Origin: JBBDNC01 sp040877875
Lineage (GTDB): Bacteria; Bacteroidota; Rhodothermia; Balneolales; Balneolaceae
Reading direction: 5' to 3'
Assembly: GCA_040877875.1 (NCBI GenBank)
Contig: JBBDNC010000010.1
Location: forward strand, 1 to 42,010
DNA length: 42,010 bases
The position numbers and the translations under genes were made by a program. Below are positions 23,081-32,300 of this stretch, in pieces (positions within the stretch are counted from its first letter, which is position 1; each line of letters opens with the position of its first letter). The notes under the pieces were generated by a model. The model saw only the letters and a list, made by a program, of their open reading frames with translations. It ran no database searches and had not been told where the DNA came from.

Positions 23081-25736
23081 AAAGAGCCGTGCAGTAAAAA
23101 GAAGCGGGCTCTTTATTTTGTGTCTCATTTTTCTGTTTTCCCTCCCCCCTTCTTCTAACGGTCAAGCTTCCCTTTCCTATACGGATCATCCTGCGATCGA
23201 ACTGATCCGGGAACTGCAGGAATCAACGTCCTATCGCTTTTTATATCGGGAAGCATTGCTTTCGGATCTCAGGCTTTCGCTGGATCCCGACGGGAACAAC
23301 GATATCATAGATGAACTGGAAAACGCTCTCAGCGTACATAGCCTTACTCTCCAGAAGAATGAGAGCCGAAATCAAATTATCATCCTGAAATCTGCGAATA
23401 AATCTTTTGCAAACAACACCTTCGAGATTTCCGGCCAAATTGTGGATGCCGAAACGGGTGAACGCCTTCCCTTTTCCACACTTACATGGATGAAGGGGGA
23501 ACAGATTCAGGGGATGGCAACCGGGCGAGCCGGCACTTTTCATGTCGAAATTACAAATCCGGACGACGCTCTCATTTTAACGGGCTCTTATGTTGGATAC
23601 GAGGAAAAAGAAGTGAAAGTCAACTTCTCACAGTCCAGCCCCAAAAACCTGGATGAAATCACAATCCGCCTTCAGCCTCAATCTGTAGCCGGTACAGAAA
23701 TTGTGATTACGGGTTCAAAGTATTCTCCCCAGGACTCTTCTCTCATCGGACTGATCAAAATTGACCGGTTTAGTCCGCTGGGGGAGGGAAATGCCATCCG
23801 TGCACTGCAAACCCTCCCTGCCGTATCTCATAATCCTGCCATGTACGAGGGTCTCCACGTTCGTGGGAGTTCTCCCGACGGTTTCCAGGTTGAACTGGAC
23901 GGCATCACTATATTTAATCAAAGTCATCTTTTTGGTTTGTTGGACAGTTTTAATGCCGATGTGATTCAAAATAGCGGATTTTACTATGATGTAGCCCCGG
24001 CCCGGGTCAATGCCCCTACCGGCGGACAACTTGCACTGACTACGAAAACCGGATCGCTGAATGAAGTCAATACGACGATGGGCCTGAGTAATTCAAGCCT
24101 TAAAGCAACTCTCCACGGGCCGGCAAAAGAAGGGAAAAGCAGTTGGCTGATTGCCGGAAGAAGTTCCTTCATGAACACGATGAACTGGTTTAACAACCAG
24201 GAACTGATTCAATGGGGTCTGGATATCAACCGGCCGAACAGTCACGAAAATCAATTTTCAAACCTGAATTCCGAACTGGTTACTCCCGGGTCTTCCGATG
24301 CTTTCTTCTATGACCTTCACGGCAAGTATTATATGGAAGGTGTGAATGGAAGCAGAACGATGGCCAGCTTCTATTTTGGGGGAGACAGAATTGTCCAGGA
24401 CGCAACCCGACAAATCAGGAATTACGAATCGACGGACAGAATTGAAGAAAAGTCTGTACGAACTTATAACAGATGGAATAATTTTGCAGCGACTGTTCAG
24501 CATCAACGCTCTTTCTCCGGTACTGTCTACAGCCATACATCCCTGGGTATTAGCTCTTATGAAACTCTGTTCAGTAAAGATGATTTTATTTATTCCAGGA
24601 TTCTCGAAACGTTAAATACCCGGGAAGTCACGGTATTCAACTACCCATTTGCCAACCAAAGCACGATGAACCAGGTAAAACTGGATCAGTCATTCGATAT
24701 ATTTACTCAAAATTTCATTTTTACAACAGGCCTTACGGGTTATTACCACCGTGGAGAATACCTGGAGGAGTCGTTCGAACGGCAAGGATTTACAAGCCGG
24801 ACGGCCTCCCTTCAACTTGACTTCTATGTTCAGTCTGAAACCACCCTGTTTGACCATTTGAACCTGCAGTTGGGTTCCCGCTTTCATTATTACTCAAACG
24901 GGAACTCACTGAATGGATCCCCCCGGGCAAAAATCCGGTTATTCCCTGAACAACCTCTTTCTTTCAGTGCAGGATACAGCAGAAATTACCAGTTTCTGCA
25001 TCGAATCAGTTTTAACAATGTGGTGAGCTCCCAGGTGTGGATATTATCGGACGATCAACAGCAGGCCTCTTATGCCGACCACTATTCGGCAGGAATCTAT
25101 CTCAAGCCGGGACGAAGATTTTACCTGCAGATCGAGGGCTATCAAAAATATTATAATTTCTTGAGGCTGCATGAAATGAATGCCCGGTCGCTCACAACAA
25201 GCTTCTCGGAGTCTCCCTGGTTTTTTCAAAATGAGGGATTCGGAAGAGGTGTGGAGATCTTGTTTAGAAAGCAGTTCCCGGTATTTTCCCTGACCCAGAC
25301 GTACACTTTCTCTTCAATGGAACTCCTCAATAACACCCTTAATTCCGGCGAACGCTTTCATGCCGAATGGGATAAAACCCATATAGCATCCACCAATATT
25401 GAAATTTCGTTGACTCCCCGATTCACTTTATTTGCCTCCTGGATCATGACAAGCGGGACTCCCGACCGGTTACTTGAAACGGATTTTACAAGTGAAAAAA
25501 GGCTCTCCCCATACTACCGGCTGGATGCTTCCGTGCACTACCAAATAGATGCCGGGTCTGCCCTGATCGACCTGAAGTTTTCGGCCTTTAATCTATTGAA
25601 CCGTCAAAACGAATGGTACCGGGAATATCGACTCGCATTGGAAAGAGGACGAAGGGTTCCGTTTTTCCGTCCCGTAGAAGTCGAAATTTACGATCTTGGT
25701 TTTCAACCCTCTTTTGAAGCCAAGGTCAGATTTTAA
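23025..25736 (+). CDS. STN-domain TonB-dependent outer-membrane receptor
   Basis: A 903-residue outer-membrane protein with a signal peptide around residues 26-47. An STN signalling domain (about 48-125, HPAIELIRELQESTSYRFLY) precedes a CarboxypepD-reg-like domain (about 133-220), a plug (about 225-350, with LHVRGSSPDGFQVELDGI) and a barrel ending KVRF. The STN domain is what contacts a FecR protein, and fecR is the adjacent, overlapping gene. Start: ATG at 23025 leaves a 28-residue leader before the signal core. An in-frame TTG near 23064 would give a more normal signal peptide and only a short overlap. Ligand unknown. Convergent with the TolC gene 46 bases away. Confidence 0.88.
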   Translation: MENLLLQDLTSIDLFHKNKKSRAVKRSGLFILCLIFLFSLPPSSNGQASLSYTDHPAIELIRELQESTSYRFLYREALLSDLRLSLDPDGNNDIIDELENALSVHSLTLQKNESRNQIIILKSANKSFANNTFEISGQIVDAETGERLPFSTLTWMKGEQIQGMATGRAGTFHVEITNPDDALILTGSYVGYEEKEVKVNFSQSSPKNLDEITIRLQPQSVAGTEIVITGSKYSPQDSSLIGLIKIDRFSPLGEGNAIRALQTLPAVSHNPAMYEGLHVRGSSPDGFQVELDGITIFNQSHLFGLLDSFNADVIQNSGFYYDVAPARVNAPTGGQLALTTKTGSLNEVNTTMGLSNSSLKATLHGPAKEGKSSWLIAGRSSFMNTMNWFNNQELIQWGLDINRPNSHENQFSNLNSELVTPGSSDAFFYDLHGKYYMEGVNGSRTMASFYFGGDRIVQDATRQIRNYESTDRIEEKSVRTYNRWNNFAATVQHQRSFSGTVYSHTSLGISSYETLFSKDDFIYSRILETLNTREVTVFNYPFANQSTMNQVKLDQSFDIFTQNFIFTTGLTGYYHRGEYLEESFERQGFTSRTASLQLDFYVQSETTLFDHLNLQLGSRFHYYSNGNSLNGSPRAKIRLFPEQPLSFSAGYSRNYQFLHRISFNNVVSSQVWILSDDQQQASYADHYSAGIYLKPGRRFYLQIEGYQKYYNFLRLHEMNARSLTTSFSESPWFFQNEGFGRGVEILFRKQFPVFSLTQTYTFSSMELLNNTLNSGERFHAEWDKTHIASTNIEISLTPRFTLFASWIMTSGTPDRLLETDFTSEKRLSPYYRLDASVHYQIDAGSALIDLKFSAFNLLNRQNEWYREYRLALERGRRVPFFRPVEVEIYDLGFQPSFEAKVRF

Positions 25737-25782
25737 TCTCAAAGCCCTGTAAAACGCAACAAATCCACTCTTCTGCGGCAAG

Positions 25783-27111
25783 CTACCGGAGGGGATGAAT
25801 GGCCACGTGTTCCAATGTACCGCTTAAACGCAGTAGTGTGGTTTCAGCCAGCTTTGCTCCATACTTGGCCGTAATCAACCGGTTTTCCGCCGCAAGAAAG
25901 GCTCGTTGAGCTTCCCGAAATTCAATGGCACTGATCGTTCCCAGACGAAACCGCTCCAGTGCAATGTCCAGGGTCTCTTCAGCATTTGAGAGATTATCCT
26001 GTTCCAGGTCCACCAACTCGAGATTATTCTGGTACGTCCGCCAGGTACTCAAAAAATTTGATGAGATGCGTTTTTGAATTTGCTCAACCTCTAATTGGCG
26101 ATTCTTTAAATTGATTTTAGCATTTTGAACCCGCCGGCTGTTGTCGAATCCGTCAAACAGATTAATCCTGGCTGTTAAACCGATATTCAACCCCCGCGAT
26201 TCATTAAACTGTAAAAAACCGCCACCCCCTTCCGTACGGCTGAAGTTGTACCCGCTATTCAGCTCAATTTCAGGAAAGCGTTCTGCCTTGATTTCACGTA
26301 TTTCAAGATCGGCAATACGCTGTTCCGTTCGGGCAAGCATCAGATCCGTATTCTGTTCCGTCAATTGCGGATAGAGAGCCTCATAACTGAGTGTGCGGTT
26401 CAGGGGAATATCGGACATCACCTCAAATTCGATATCGACCTCCCGTGCTAACAGTTCGTTCAAGTTGACCCTGGCCTCCATAAGCAGGTTTCTCTCCCGC
26501 AATACCGCAGCCCGATCTGCATTCAAATCCGTTCTGGCCTGAAGCAGTTCGTATTCCGAACCTGATCCGAGATCCAGTTTGGTTTCCGCTATTTCCACCC
26601 GTTCCCTGGAAACTTCAACCGCATCTTCCAAAACATTCAACTGATCGGAGAGCCGGATGATATTCACATACGAAGCAATAATCTGATTGACGGTCATTTC
26701 CATTTGCAATCTCAGCTCGTTCCTGCCGAGCTCTTCAAACTCTCCCAGTTTGTCATACGTGGCAAACATCAGTAACCCGTCAAATAGTGTCCAATTAAGT
26801 GTCGCACCGGCATTGGTAATGGTCGACCGTGCACCTGTGTTTTCACCTTCGGCGAATTCGCTTTCAAACCGGCTGTCTTCTACCCGTTCGGACCGTGAAG
26901 CATTGGCCGACAGGGTGGGTAAAAATCCGGCATTTCCAAGGGTCCGGTTATTGGAATCAATTTGGGCCGAGTTACGGGCAATTTCAATGCCATAATGATT
27001 TCGGATTCCGATGTTGATCGCCTCGTCGAGCGAGAGCCTCTCCTGGGCATATAGCTCTGGCGAAACTGTGGAGAGGAGCAGGAAGACTAATGTAAAGATT
27101 CTATATATCAT
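25783..27111 (-). CDS. TolC-family outer-membrane channel
   Basis: Exit duct of the RND efflux system. The 442-residue protein has a signal peptide (MIYRIFTLVFLLLSTVSPELYAQ) and two tandem outer-membrane-efflux repeats of long amphipathic helices: LSLDEAINIGIRNHYGIEIARNS opens the first, and a second copy contains RAFLAAENRLITAKYGAKLAE near the end. It is the last gene of the operon and overlaps the pump gene by 4 bases. The length matches the family. Confidence 0.93.
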   Translation of the reverse strand: MIYRIFTLVFLLLSTVSPELYAQERLSLDEAINIGIRNHYGIEIARNSAQIDSNNRTLGNAGFLPTLSANASRSERVEDSRFESEFAEGENTGARSTITNAGATLNWTLFDGLLMFATYDKLGEFEELGRNELRLQMEMTVNQIIASYVNIIRLSDQLNVLEDAVEVSRERVEIAETKLDLGSGSEYELLQARTDLNADRAAVLRERNLLMEARVNLNELLAREVDIEFEVMSDIPLNRTLSYEALYPQLTEQNTDLMLARTEQRIADLEIREIKAERFPEIELNSGYNFSRTEGGGGFLQFNESRGLNIGLTARINLFDGFDNSRRVQNAKINLKNRQLEVEQIQKRISSNFLSTWRTYQNNLELVDLEQDNLSNAEETLDIALERFRLGTISAIEFREAQRAFLAAENRLITAKYGAKLAETTLLRLSGTLEHVAIHPLR

Positions 27112-30100
27112 TGCAGGGAAGTAACTTCAAGTTGTTCGGCTTCGGCCAGCCGTTCTTCATCTACCTCAATAACCTCTTTCTCCGAGGCGAAGTAAGTATA
27201 GATAGCCGGAATTACATAAAGTGTTAAGATACTGCCGATGATCAATCCACCGATCACAGCGATCCCCATGGATACCCGGCTCTCGGCACCGGCTCCAAGA
27301 GCAAGGGCAATCGGAAGAATACCGAGAATGGTTGACATGGTGGTCATAAGGATCGGGCGGAAACGCACCGCGGCAGCATCCATGATAGAATCCATCAGAT
27401 TCATCCCCTGTGCCTGGCGCTGGTTGGCAAACTCCACAATCAGAATTCCGTTTTTGGTGACAAGTCCAATCAGCATAATCATACCGATCTGGCTGAAGAT
27501 GTTCAGGGTTTCGTTAAAATACCATAAGGACAATAACGACCCGAACAACGCCAGGGGAACCGTAAAGAGAATGATAAACGGATCCCGGAAACTCTCAAAC
27601 TGAGCTGCCAGTACGAGATAAACCAATACAATGGCCAGGGCAAAAATAAACTGAAGGCTGGCCACACTGTCGGCAAAATCACGCGACTGCCCGGCGAGAT
27701 CGGTGATAATGGATTCACTGAGAACTTCATCGGCGATTTCATCCATTGCATCGATCCCATCCCCGATGGTATATCCAGGAGCCAGTCCGGCCGATACAGT
27801 TGCGGACACATAACGGTTAAATCGGTAAAGCTGCGGCGGACCGCTCTCCTCACTCACTTCAACCACGTTATCCATCTGGATCAGTTCATCACGGTTGTTA
27901 CGGACGTAAATCGATTTTAAATCGATCGGGGCATTTCTGTGCTGACGCTCCATCTGACCGATTACCCAATACTGCTTGCTGTCCATAATAAAATAACCGA
28001 ACCTGGAACCGCTGAGTGACAACTGCAGGGTTTGAGCAATGTCCCGTGTAGAAATTCCCAAAGCCCTCGCACGGTCACGGTCGATATTTACCTGCAACTC
28101 GGGCCGGTTGAATTTCAAGTCCACATCTACTACGGCAAAAGCAGGATGATTCTCTGCAGCTTCACGGAATACCGGAATGGCTTCCTTCAATTGATCCAGC
28201 GTCTGGGCTTGCAGTACATATTGTACAGGCAACCCTCCCCTGCGCTGGCCGATCGACTGGGGCTGGGAGACGAATGCCCGGGCAGCCGTCAATTCACTTA
28301 CTTTTACAGAAAGATGATCAGCAATGTCCTGCTGCGACCGTTCCCGGTCTTCACGATCTGTCAGTTGAAGAAACCCGAATGCCGAATTGACAGAACTCGA
28401 AGCTCCGAAGCCCGGTGAGGTCACTGTATTCAGAGCAACCAATTCCGGTGTCTCCGACATCACCATGCCCACAAGGGTATCCACATAGGCATCCATATAT
28501 TCGTAAGTAGCTCCCTCAGGGCCCTGTGCGGCAATTCGCATCTGGCCTCTGTCTTCCATCGGAGCCACTTCTTCCGGCAGTATTCCGTTGACGTAGAATC
28601 CGATCGCAGAACAGGCAGCAATGACCACAAATGCCTGCCACCGCCTTTTCATAAAGGTTTCCAGTGAATTTTTATATGCGTTATTCAGCCAGACGAAAAA
28701 TGGCTCCGTTGCTTCATAAAACCGATTATGCTTCTGCTCCCTGCGTAATATTTTCGTCGAGAGCATCGGGGTAAGGGTTAACGCCACAAAAGAGGAAATT
28801 GCCACTGCACCGGCTATAACAACTCCGAATTCCCGAAACAACCGCCCTGTGGTTCCCCCTAAAAAGAGGATCGGCATAAACACGGAGATCAGGGCAAGCG
28901 AGGTGGCGATGATGGCAAAAAAGATCTCCTTGGATCCCAGGATCCCGGCCTCAATAATCGGAAGACCCATCTCCATCTTTGCATAAATATTCTCCAACAC
29001 AACAATGGCATCATCCACGACAAGTCCGATGGACAAGACGATCGCGAGTAACGTCAGAACATTGATCGAGAAGGAAGCGAGGTACATGACAAAAAAGGCC
29101 CCGATCAGGGCAATGGGTATGACAATAATTGGAATCAACGTCGTACGCCAGTCACGGAGGAACAAAAAGATGATCAGAATCACCAGTAAAAACGCAATCA
29201 GGATGGTTTGCTGAACTTCGAATATAGACTCCTGGATATATTCGGTCGTATCAAATCCGACGGCAATATCAACATCCTCCGGGAGGTCCCTTTCGATCCG
29301 GTCGACACGATTAAAAAACTCTTCTGCAATGGCAAGCTGGTTGGACCCGGGCTGGGGAATGGCAACAATCCCCACCATGGGAATCCCGTTTCGTTTTAAA
29401 ATGGTTCGGTCATTCTGGGCACCCAATTCGGCGCGGCCGATATCCCGAAACCGGATGACGTTCCCATCCGATTCTTCAATAATCAGGTTATTAAATTCCT
29501 CGGGAGTCGTCATACGCCCCATTGTACGAACCGTCAGCTCCGTCATCCGGCCTTCGATCCGTCCGGATGGCAGTTCCACATTTTCACGCAAAAGGGCCTG
29601 CTGAACATCCAGGGGGGTCAACTCATAGGCAGCGAGCCTGATCGGATCCATCCAAAGACGCATGGCATATTGCCTGGATCCCCAGATTGCAATTTCACTG
29701 ACCCCGGGAATCGTCTGGAGCTGCTCCTTGAAAGTATTCTCGGCAATATGAGTCAGATCCAGCAGATTTCTTCTTTCACTGTTAATATTCATAAAGATAA
29801 TGGGAGAAGCATCCGCATCCGCTTTGGTAACGGTCGGCGGTTCCGCATCCTCCGGCAGGCGCCGCTGTGCCCTGGATACACGATCGCGCACATCATTGGC
29901 TGCCGCTTCCAGATTCACATCAATATCAAACTCTACGGTAATCGTACTACGCCCCTCGCGGCTTGTCGAGGATAACACCCGGATTCCCGACACCGCATTC
30001 AGCGATTCCTCCAGAGGTTCGGTAATCTGGGATTCAATCACATCCGCACTGGCCCCGATATAATCCGTTGCAACCGTAATAATCGGTGGGTCAACCGATG

Positions 30101-30212
30101 GATATTCCCGGATACCAAGAAAGAAAAACGAAATAATGCCAAAAAGCACGATCACGATCGACATCACCGAAGCCAGAACCGGTCTGCGTATACTGAGGGA
30201 AGAAAGACTCAT
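27108..30212 (-). CDS. RND multidrug efflux pump (AcrB/HAE-1 type)
   Basis: Inner-membrane proton-driven exporter with 1034 residues and the expected twelve membrane helices. The proton-relay pair D400-D401 is in TM4 (SIGLVVDDAIVVLENIY), and the partner lysine is in LIGLVTKNGILIVEFANQR near residue 930. The pore-domain motif FLRDWRTTLIPIIVIPIALIG and paired large periplasmic domains are present. Flanked by adaptor (upstream) and TolC (downstream) with 4-base overlaps at each junction, so the trimeric pump is made from one transcript. Substrates cannot be predicted; HAE-1 members export hydrophobic drugs and detergents. Confidence 0.96.
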   Translation of the reverse strand: MSLSSLSIRRPVLASVMSIVIVLFGIISFFFLGIREYPSVDPPIITVATDYIGASADVIESQITEPLEESLNAVSGIRVLSSTSREGRSTITVEFDIDVNLEAAANDVRDRVSRAQRRLPEDAEPPTVTKADADASPIIFMNINSERRNLLDLTHIAENTFKEQLQTIPGVSEIAIWGSRQYAMRLWMDPIRLAAYELTPLDVQQALLRENVELPSGRIEGRMTELTVRTMGRMTTPEEFNNLIIEESDGNVIRFRDIGRAELGAQNDRTILKRNGIPMVGIVAIPQPGSNQLAIAEEFFNRVDRIERDLPEDVDIAVGFDTTEYIQESIFEVQQTILIAFLLVILIIFLFLRDWRTTLIPIIVIPIALIGAFFVMYLASFSINVLTLLAIVLSIGLVVDDAIVVLENIYAKMEMGLPIIEAGILGSKEIFFAIIATSLALISVFMPILFLGGTTGRLFREFGVVIAGAVAISSFVALTLTPMLSTKILRREQKHNRFYEATEPFFVWLNNAYKNSLETFMKRRWQAFVVIAACSAIGFYVNGILPEEVAPMEDRGQMRIAAQGPEGATYEYMDAYVDTLVGMVMSETPELVALNTVTSPGFGASSSVNSAFGFLQLTDREDRERSQQDIADHLSVKVSELTAARAFVSQPQSIGQRRGGLPVQYVLQAQTLDQLKEAIPVFREAAENHPAFAVVDVDLKFNRPELQVNIDRDRARALGISTRDIAQTLQLSLSGSRFGYFIMDSKQYWVIGQMERQHRNAPIDLKSIYVRNNRDELIQMDNVVEVSEESGPPQLYRFNRYVSATVSAGLAPGYTIGDGIDAMDEIADEVLSESIITDLAGQSRDFADSVASLQFIFALAIVLVYLVLAAQFESFRDPFIILFTVPLALFGSLLSLWYFNETLNIFSQIGMIMLIGLVTKNGILIVEFANQRQAQGMNLMDSIMDAAAVRFRPILMTTMSTILGILPIALALGAGAESRVSMGIAVIGGLIIGSILTLYVIPAIYTYFASEKEVIEVDEERLAEAEQLEVTSLQ

Positions 30213-31321
30213 AACTCTGCGTCGTTGGTTATTCGGGTCATTTGATTTATAATTTGCGTGATCTCTACCGGCATTCCGTCACGAACCTGCAGAAGACCGG
30301 TTGTCAATACCGTATCACCCGGAGCCAGCCCTTCGACGATCTGAACCGCGTCAGACATTCGAATTCCGGTTCGGACTACCTGCTCACGGACCACACCGTC
30401 TCTGAACAAGTAGACCTTCTGTCGGTTTAATTCCGGGATCACGGAAACCGTAGGGACCATGAGTGCATCCTCAACCGATTCCAGGATCAATTCAATATTC
30501 GCGAAGGCGCCGGGCACCAGCAATTGATCCCGGTTCTCGCTTAACGCACGCAAGCGAAGGGTCCGGGTCTCGGTTTGGATACTCGGTTCCACCGCATAGA
30601 CTTGCCCTGTAAAAGTAGAGTCAACGCCCTGAACTGTAAAGTCAATTTGGTCCCCCACACTGACGCGGGTGACATACCGCTCGGGAATGGAAAATTCGAC
30701 TTTGACCGGATCGATATCATTCAGTGTAGCAATCCGTGTTTCCGGTGAAATATAACTGCCCTCACTCACGAATTTAAGCCCGACAACGCCGTCAAATGGA
30801 GCCCGGATCTCGGTCTTTTCAATTTGAGCTTCAATCAAGTCGACTTCAGATCTGAGTACATTGACCTCATTCACCGTTGTTTCATAATCTTCCTGGCTGA
30901 TTCCCCCGCGTTCCAGGAGACGCCGTTGGCGTTCCTCGCGCTGTTCGGCAAGATTCAGGCGGTGTTCGGCTCTTCGTTTTTGGGCCTGAAGCTCATTGTC
31001 ATTGATTTTGACCAGTAACTGGCCGGCTTCAACCACCCGTCCTTCCAGGAAAAAAATATCCACGATTTTTCCAGACACCTCAGCTCTCAAGTCTATAATC
31101 TCATTCGCCTGGAGGGTGCCGCTTGTGAAAATCTTGTCGTCAATCGGGGCAGGTTCCAACTGAACTGCCTCTACATTGAGACGATTGCTCTGCGCACTGG
31201 CTCCTCCCCCCCCACCTTCAGAAGATGAACTGATAAGCGGCATTACTTTCGGGTAAGCCAAAGCCCCAAATATTACAACGACCAGGGAGATGGATAAAAT
31301 TCTTTTTGCTGTTTTACTCAT
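30209..31321 (-). CDS. RND periplasmic adaptor (membrane fusion protein)
   Basis: Bridges the pump and TolC. The 370-residue protein has an N-terminal membrane anchor (ILSISLVVVIFGALAYPKV, about 8-26), a Gly-rich linker (36-40) and a lipoyl/barrel-sandwich half (IDLRAEVSGKIVDIFFLEGRVVEAGQLLVKIND). A helical hairpin (about 110-168), the second lipoyl half (IRAPFDGVVGLKFVSEGSYI) and a beta-barrel domain follow. It is the first gene of the operon. The upstream region 31322-31438 is AT-rich and should hold the promoter; no TetR or two-component regulator is adjacent. Confidence 0.94.
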   Translation of the reverse strand: MSKTAKRILSISLVVVIFGALAYPKVMPLISSSSEGGGGGASAQSNRLNVEAVQLEPAPIDDKIFTSGTLQANEIIDLRAEVSGKIVDIFFLEGRVVEAGQLLVKINDNELQAQKRRAEHRLNLAEQREERQRRLLERGGISQEDYETTVNEVNVLRSEVDLIEAQIEKTEIRAPFDGVVGLKFVSEGSYISPETRIATLNDIDPVKVEFSIPERYVTRVSVGDQIDFTVQGVDSTFTGQVYAVEPSIQTETRTLRLRALSENRDQLLVPGAFANIELILESVEDALMVPTVSVIPELNRQKVYLFRDGVVREQVVRTGIRMSDAVQIVEGLAPGDTVLTTGLLQVRDGMPVEITQIINQMTRITNDAEL

Positions 31322-31438
31322 ATTTTCTAAAAAAATTCAACTAAACTATGAATATAAGGATGGTGCCAATCATGCTAATTTACAACTTAGTTGCCATTTA
31401 TAAATTATAAAAATGCAAAAAAATGTTTCATATAATTA

Positions 31439-31468
31439 AAAAAGGTGATGCATACACACCACCTTTTT
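31439..31468. terminator. Terminator between trxA and the efflux operon
   Basis: Stem aaaaaggtg (31439-31447) / caccttttt (31460-31468) with a 12-base loop; A-runs on one side and T-runs on the other allow termination on either strand. It lies about 120 bases downstream of the trxA stop on the minus strand and upstream of the adaptor gene. I see nothing else in 31469-31586. Confidence 0.75.
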
Positions 31469-31586
31469 AAATAAATTGCCATCTATATGACTGACGAATC
31501 CGGCTTTTCAGCAGGTATTCGCCAAACTTTGAATTAGCCGGCTCATTTCCCGCTTCCTCCGCTTTCACCTAAACCTCAGATTCGAT

Positions 31587-32068
31587 TCAGTTTAGTTGTG
31601 CATCGAGTTGTTTCTTGATCTGGGTTTTAGGGACGGCCCCTACGATTTGATCCANNNNNNNNNNNNNNNNNNNNNNNNNNNNNNNNNNNNNNNNNNNNNN
31701 NNNNNNNNNNNNNNNNNNNNNNNNNNNNNNNNNNNNNNNNNNNNNNNNNNNNNNGCATCGAGTTGTTTCTTGATCTGGGTTTTAGGGACGGCCCCTACGA
31801 TTTGATCCACAACTTCCCCGTTTTTAAAAATCAACAGGGAGGGGATGCTTCGGATTCCGTATTTAACGGATACTTCCGGATTGCTGTCGACATCCACCTT
31901 GCCAATTTTTACCTGGCCTTCATATTCGCCGGCCAGCTCTTCTACGATCGGGCCGACCATCCTGCAGGGGCCACACCATTCTGCCCAAAAGTCAACGAGG
32001 ACCGGGGTGTCCGCCTGTTCCACTTCATCTGAAAAATTGTTGTCTGTAAATTCAATGGGTTTTGCCAT
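31587..32068 (-). CDS. trxA: Thioredoxin (interrupted only by a scaffold gap)
   Basis: General disulfide reductase with the active site W31-C32-G-P-C35, the cis-Pro loop RSIPSLLIFKNG (73-84) and the conserved D26 in LVDFWAE. The reading from 32068 reaches KKQLD at the gap edge. The sequence left of the gap repeats the same 55 bases and continues KQLDAQLN then TGA at 31587. Merging the duplicated 55 bases yields one intact 108-residue thioredoxin, the normal length. So the gene is not broken; the coordinates given include 100 N plus the duplicate. Confidence 0.92.
31600..31809. other. Scaffold gap with duplicated 55-base contig ends
   Basis: Bases 31600-31654 and 31755-31809 are identical (55 bases each) and touch the two ends of the 100-N run (31655-31754). 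The contigs overlap and should have been merged; no sequence is missing. The overlap length equals a common assembly k-mer. Confidence 0.93.
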
Positions 32069-32300
32069 AATTCTAACGCTTTGTTGGGTTTGTTTTTAAA
32101 ATAATTTTAACTCTATCGTACTTCCAAATTTCCGCCGGATCAACTACTCAAAAGTATTGGTGACCGTGAAGATTTGATCCACCGGATCTAAAGGTTTCTT
32201 CCATACAAATTCTCATGAAAGTTTAACAGTCATAAATTTCGTTAATTTCGAGCATGAAAACATATCACTTTTTCTTATGATTCGTATCACCAGATGCTAT
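32069..32300. other. Spacer between trxA and dnaE
   Basis: These 232 bases between two minus-strand genes are AT-rich. They should hold the trxA promoter; I see no convincing terminator hairpin for dnaE and no RNA gene. Confidence 0.4.

Noticed and set aside
31587..32068. trxA as a truncated or frameshifted gene
   Set aside because: The break coincides with the N run, and merging the identical 55-base ends restores a full thioredoxin.
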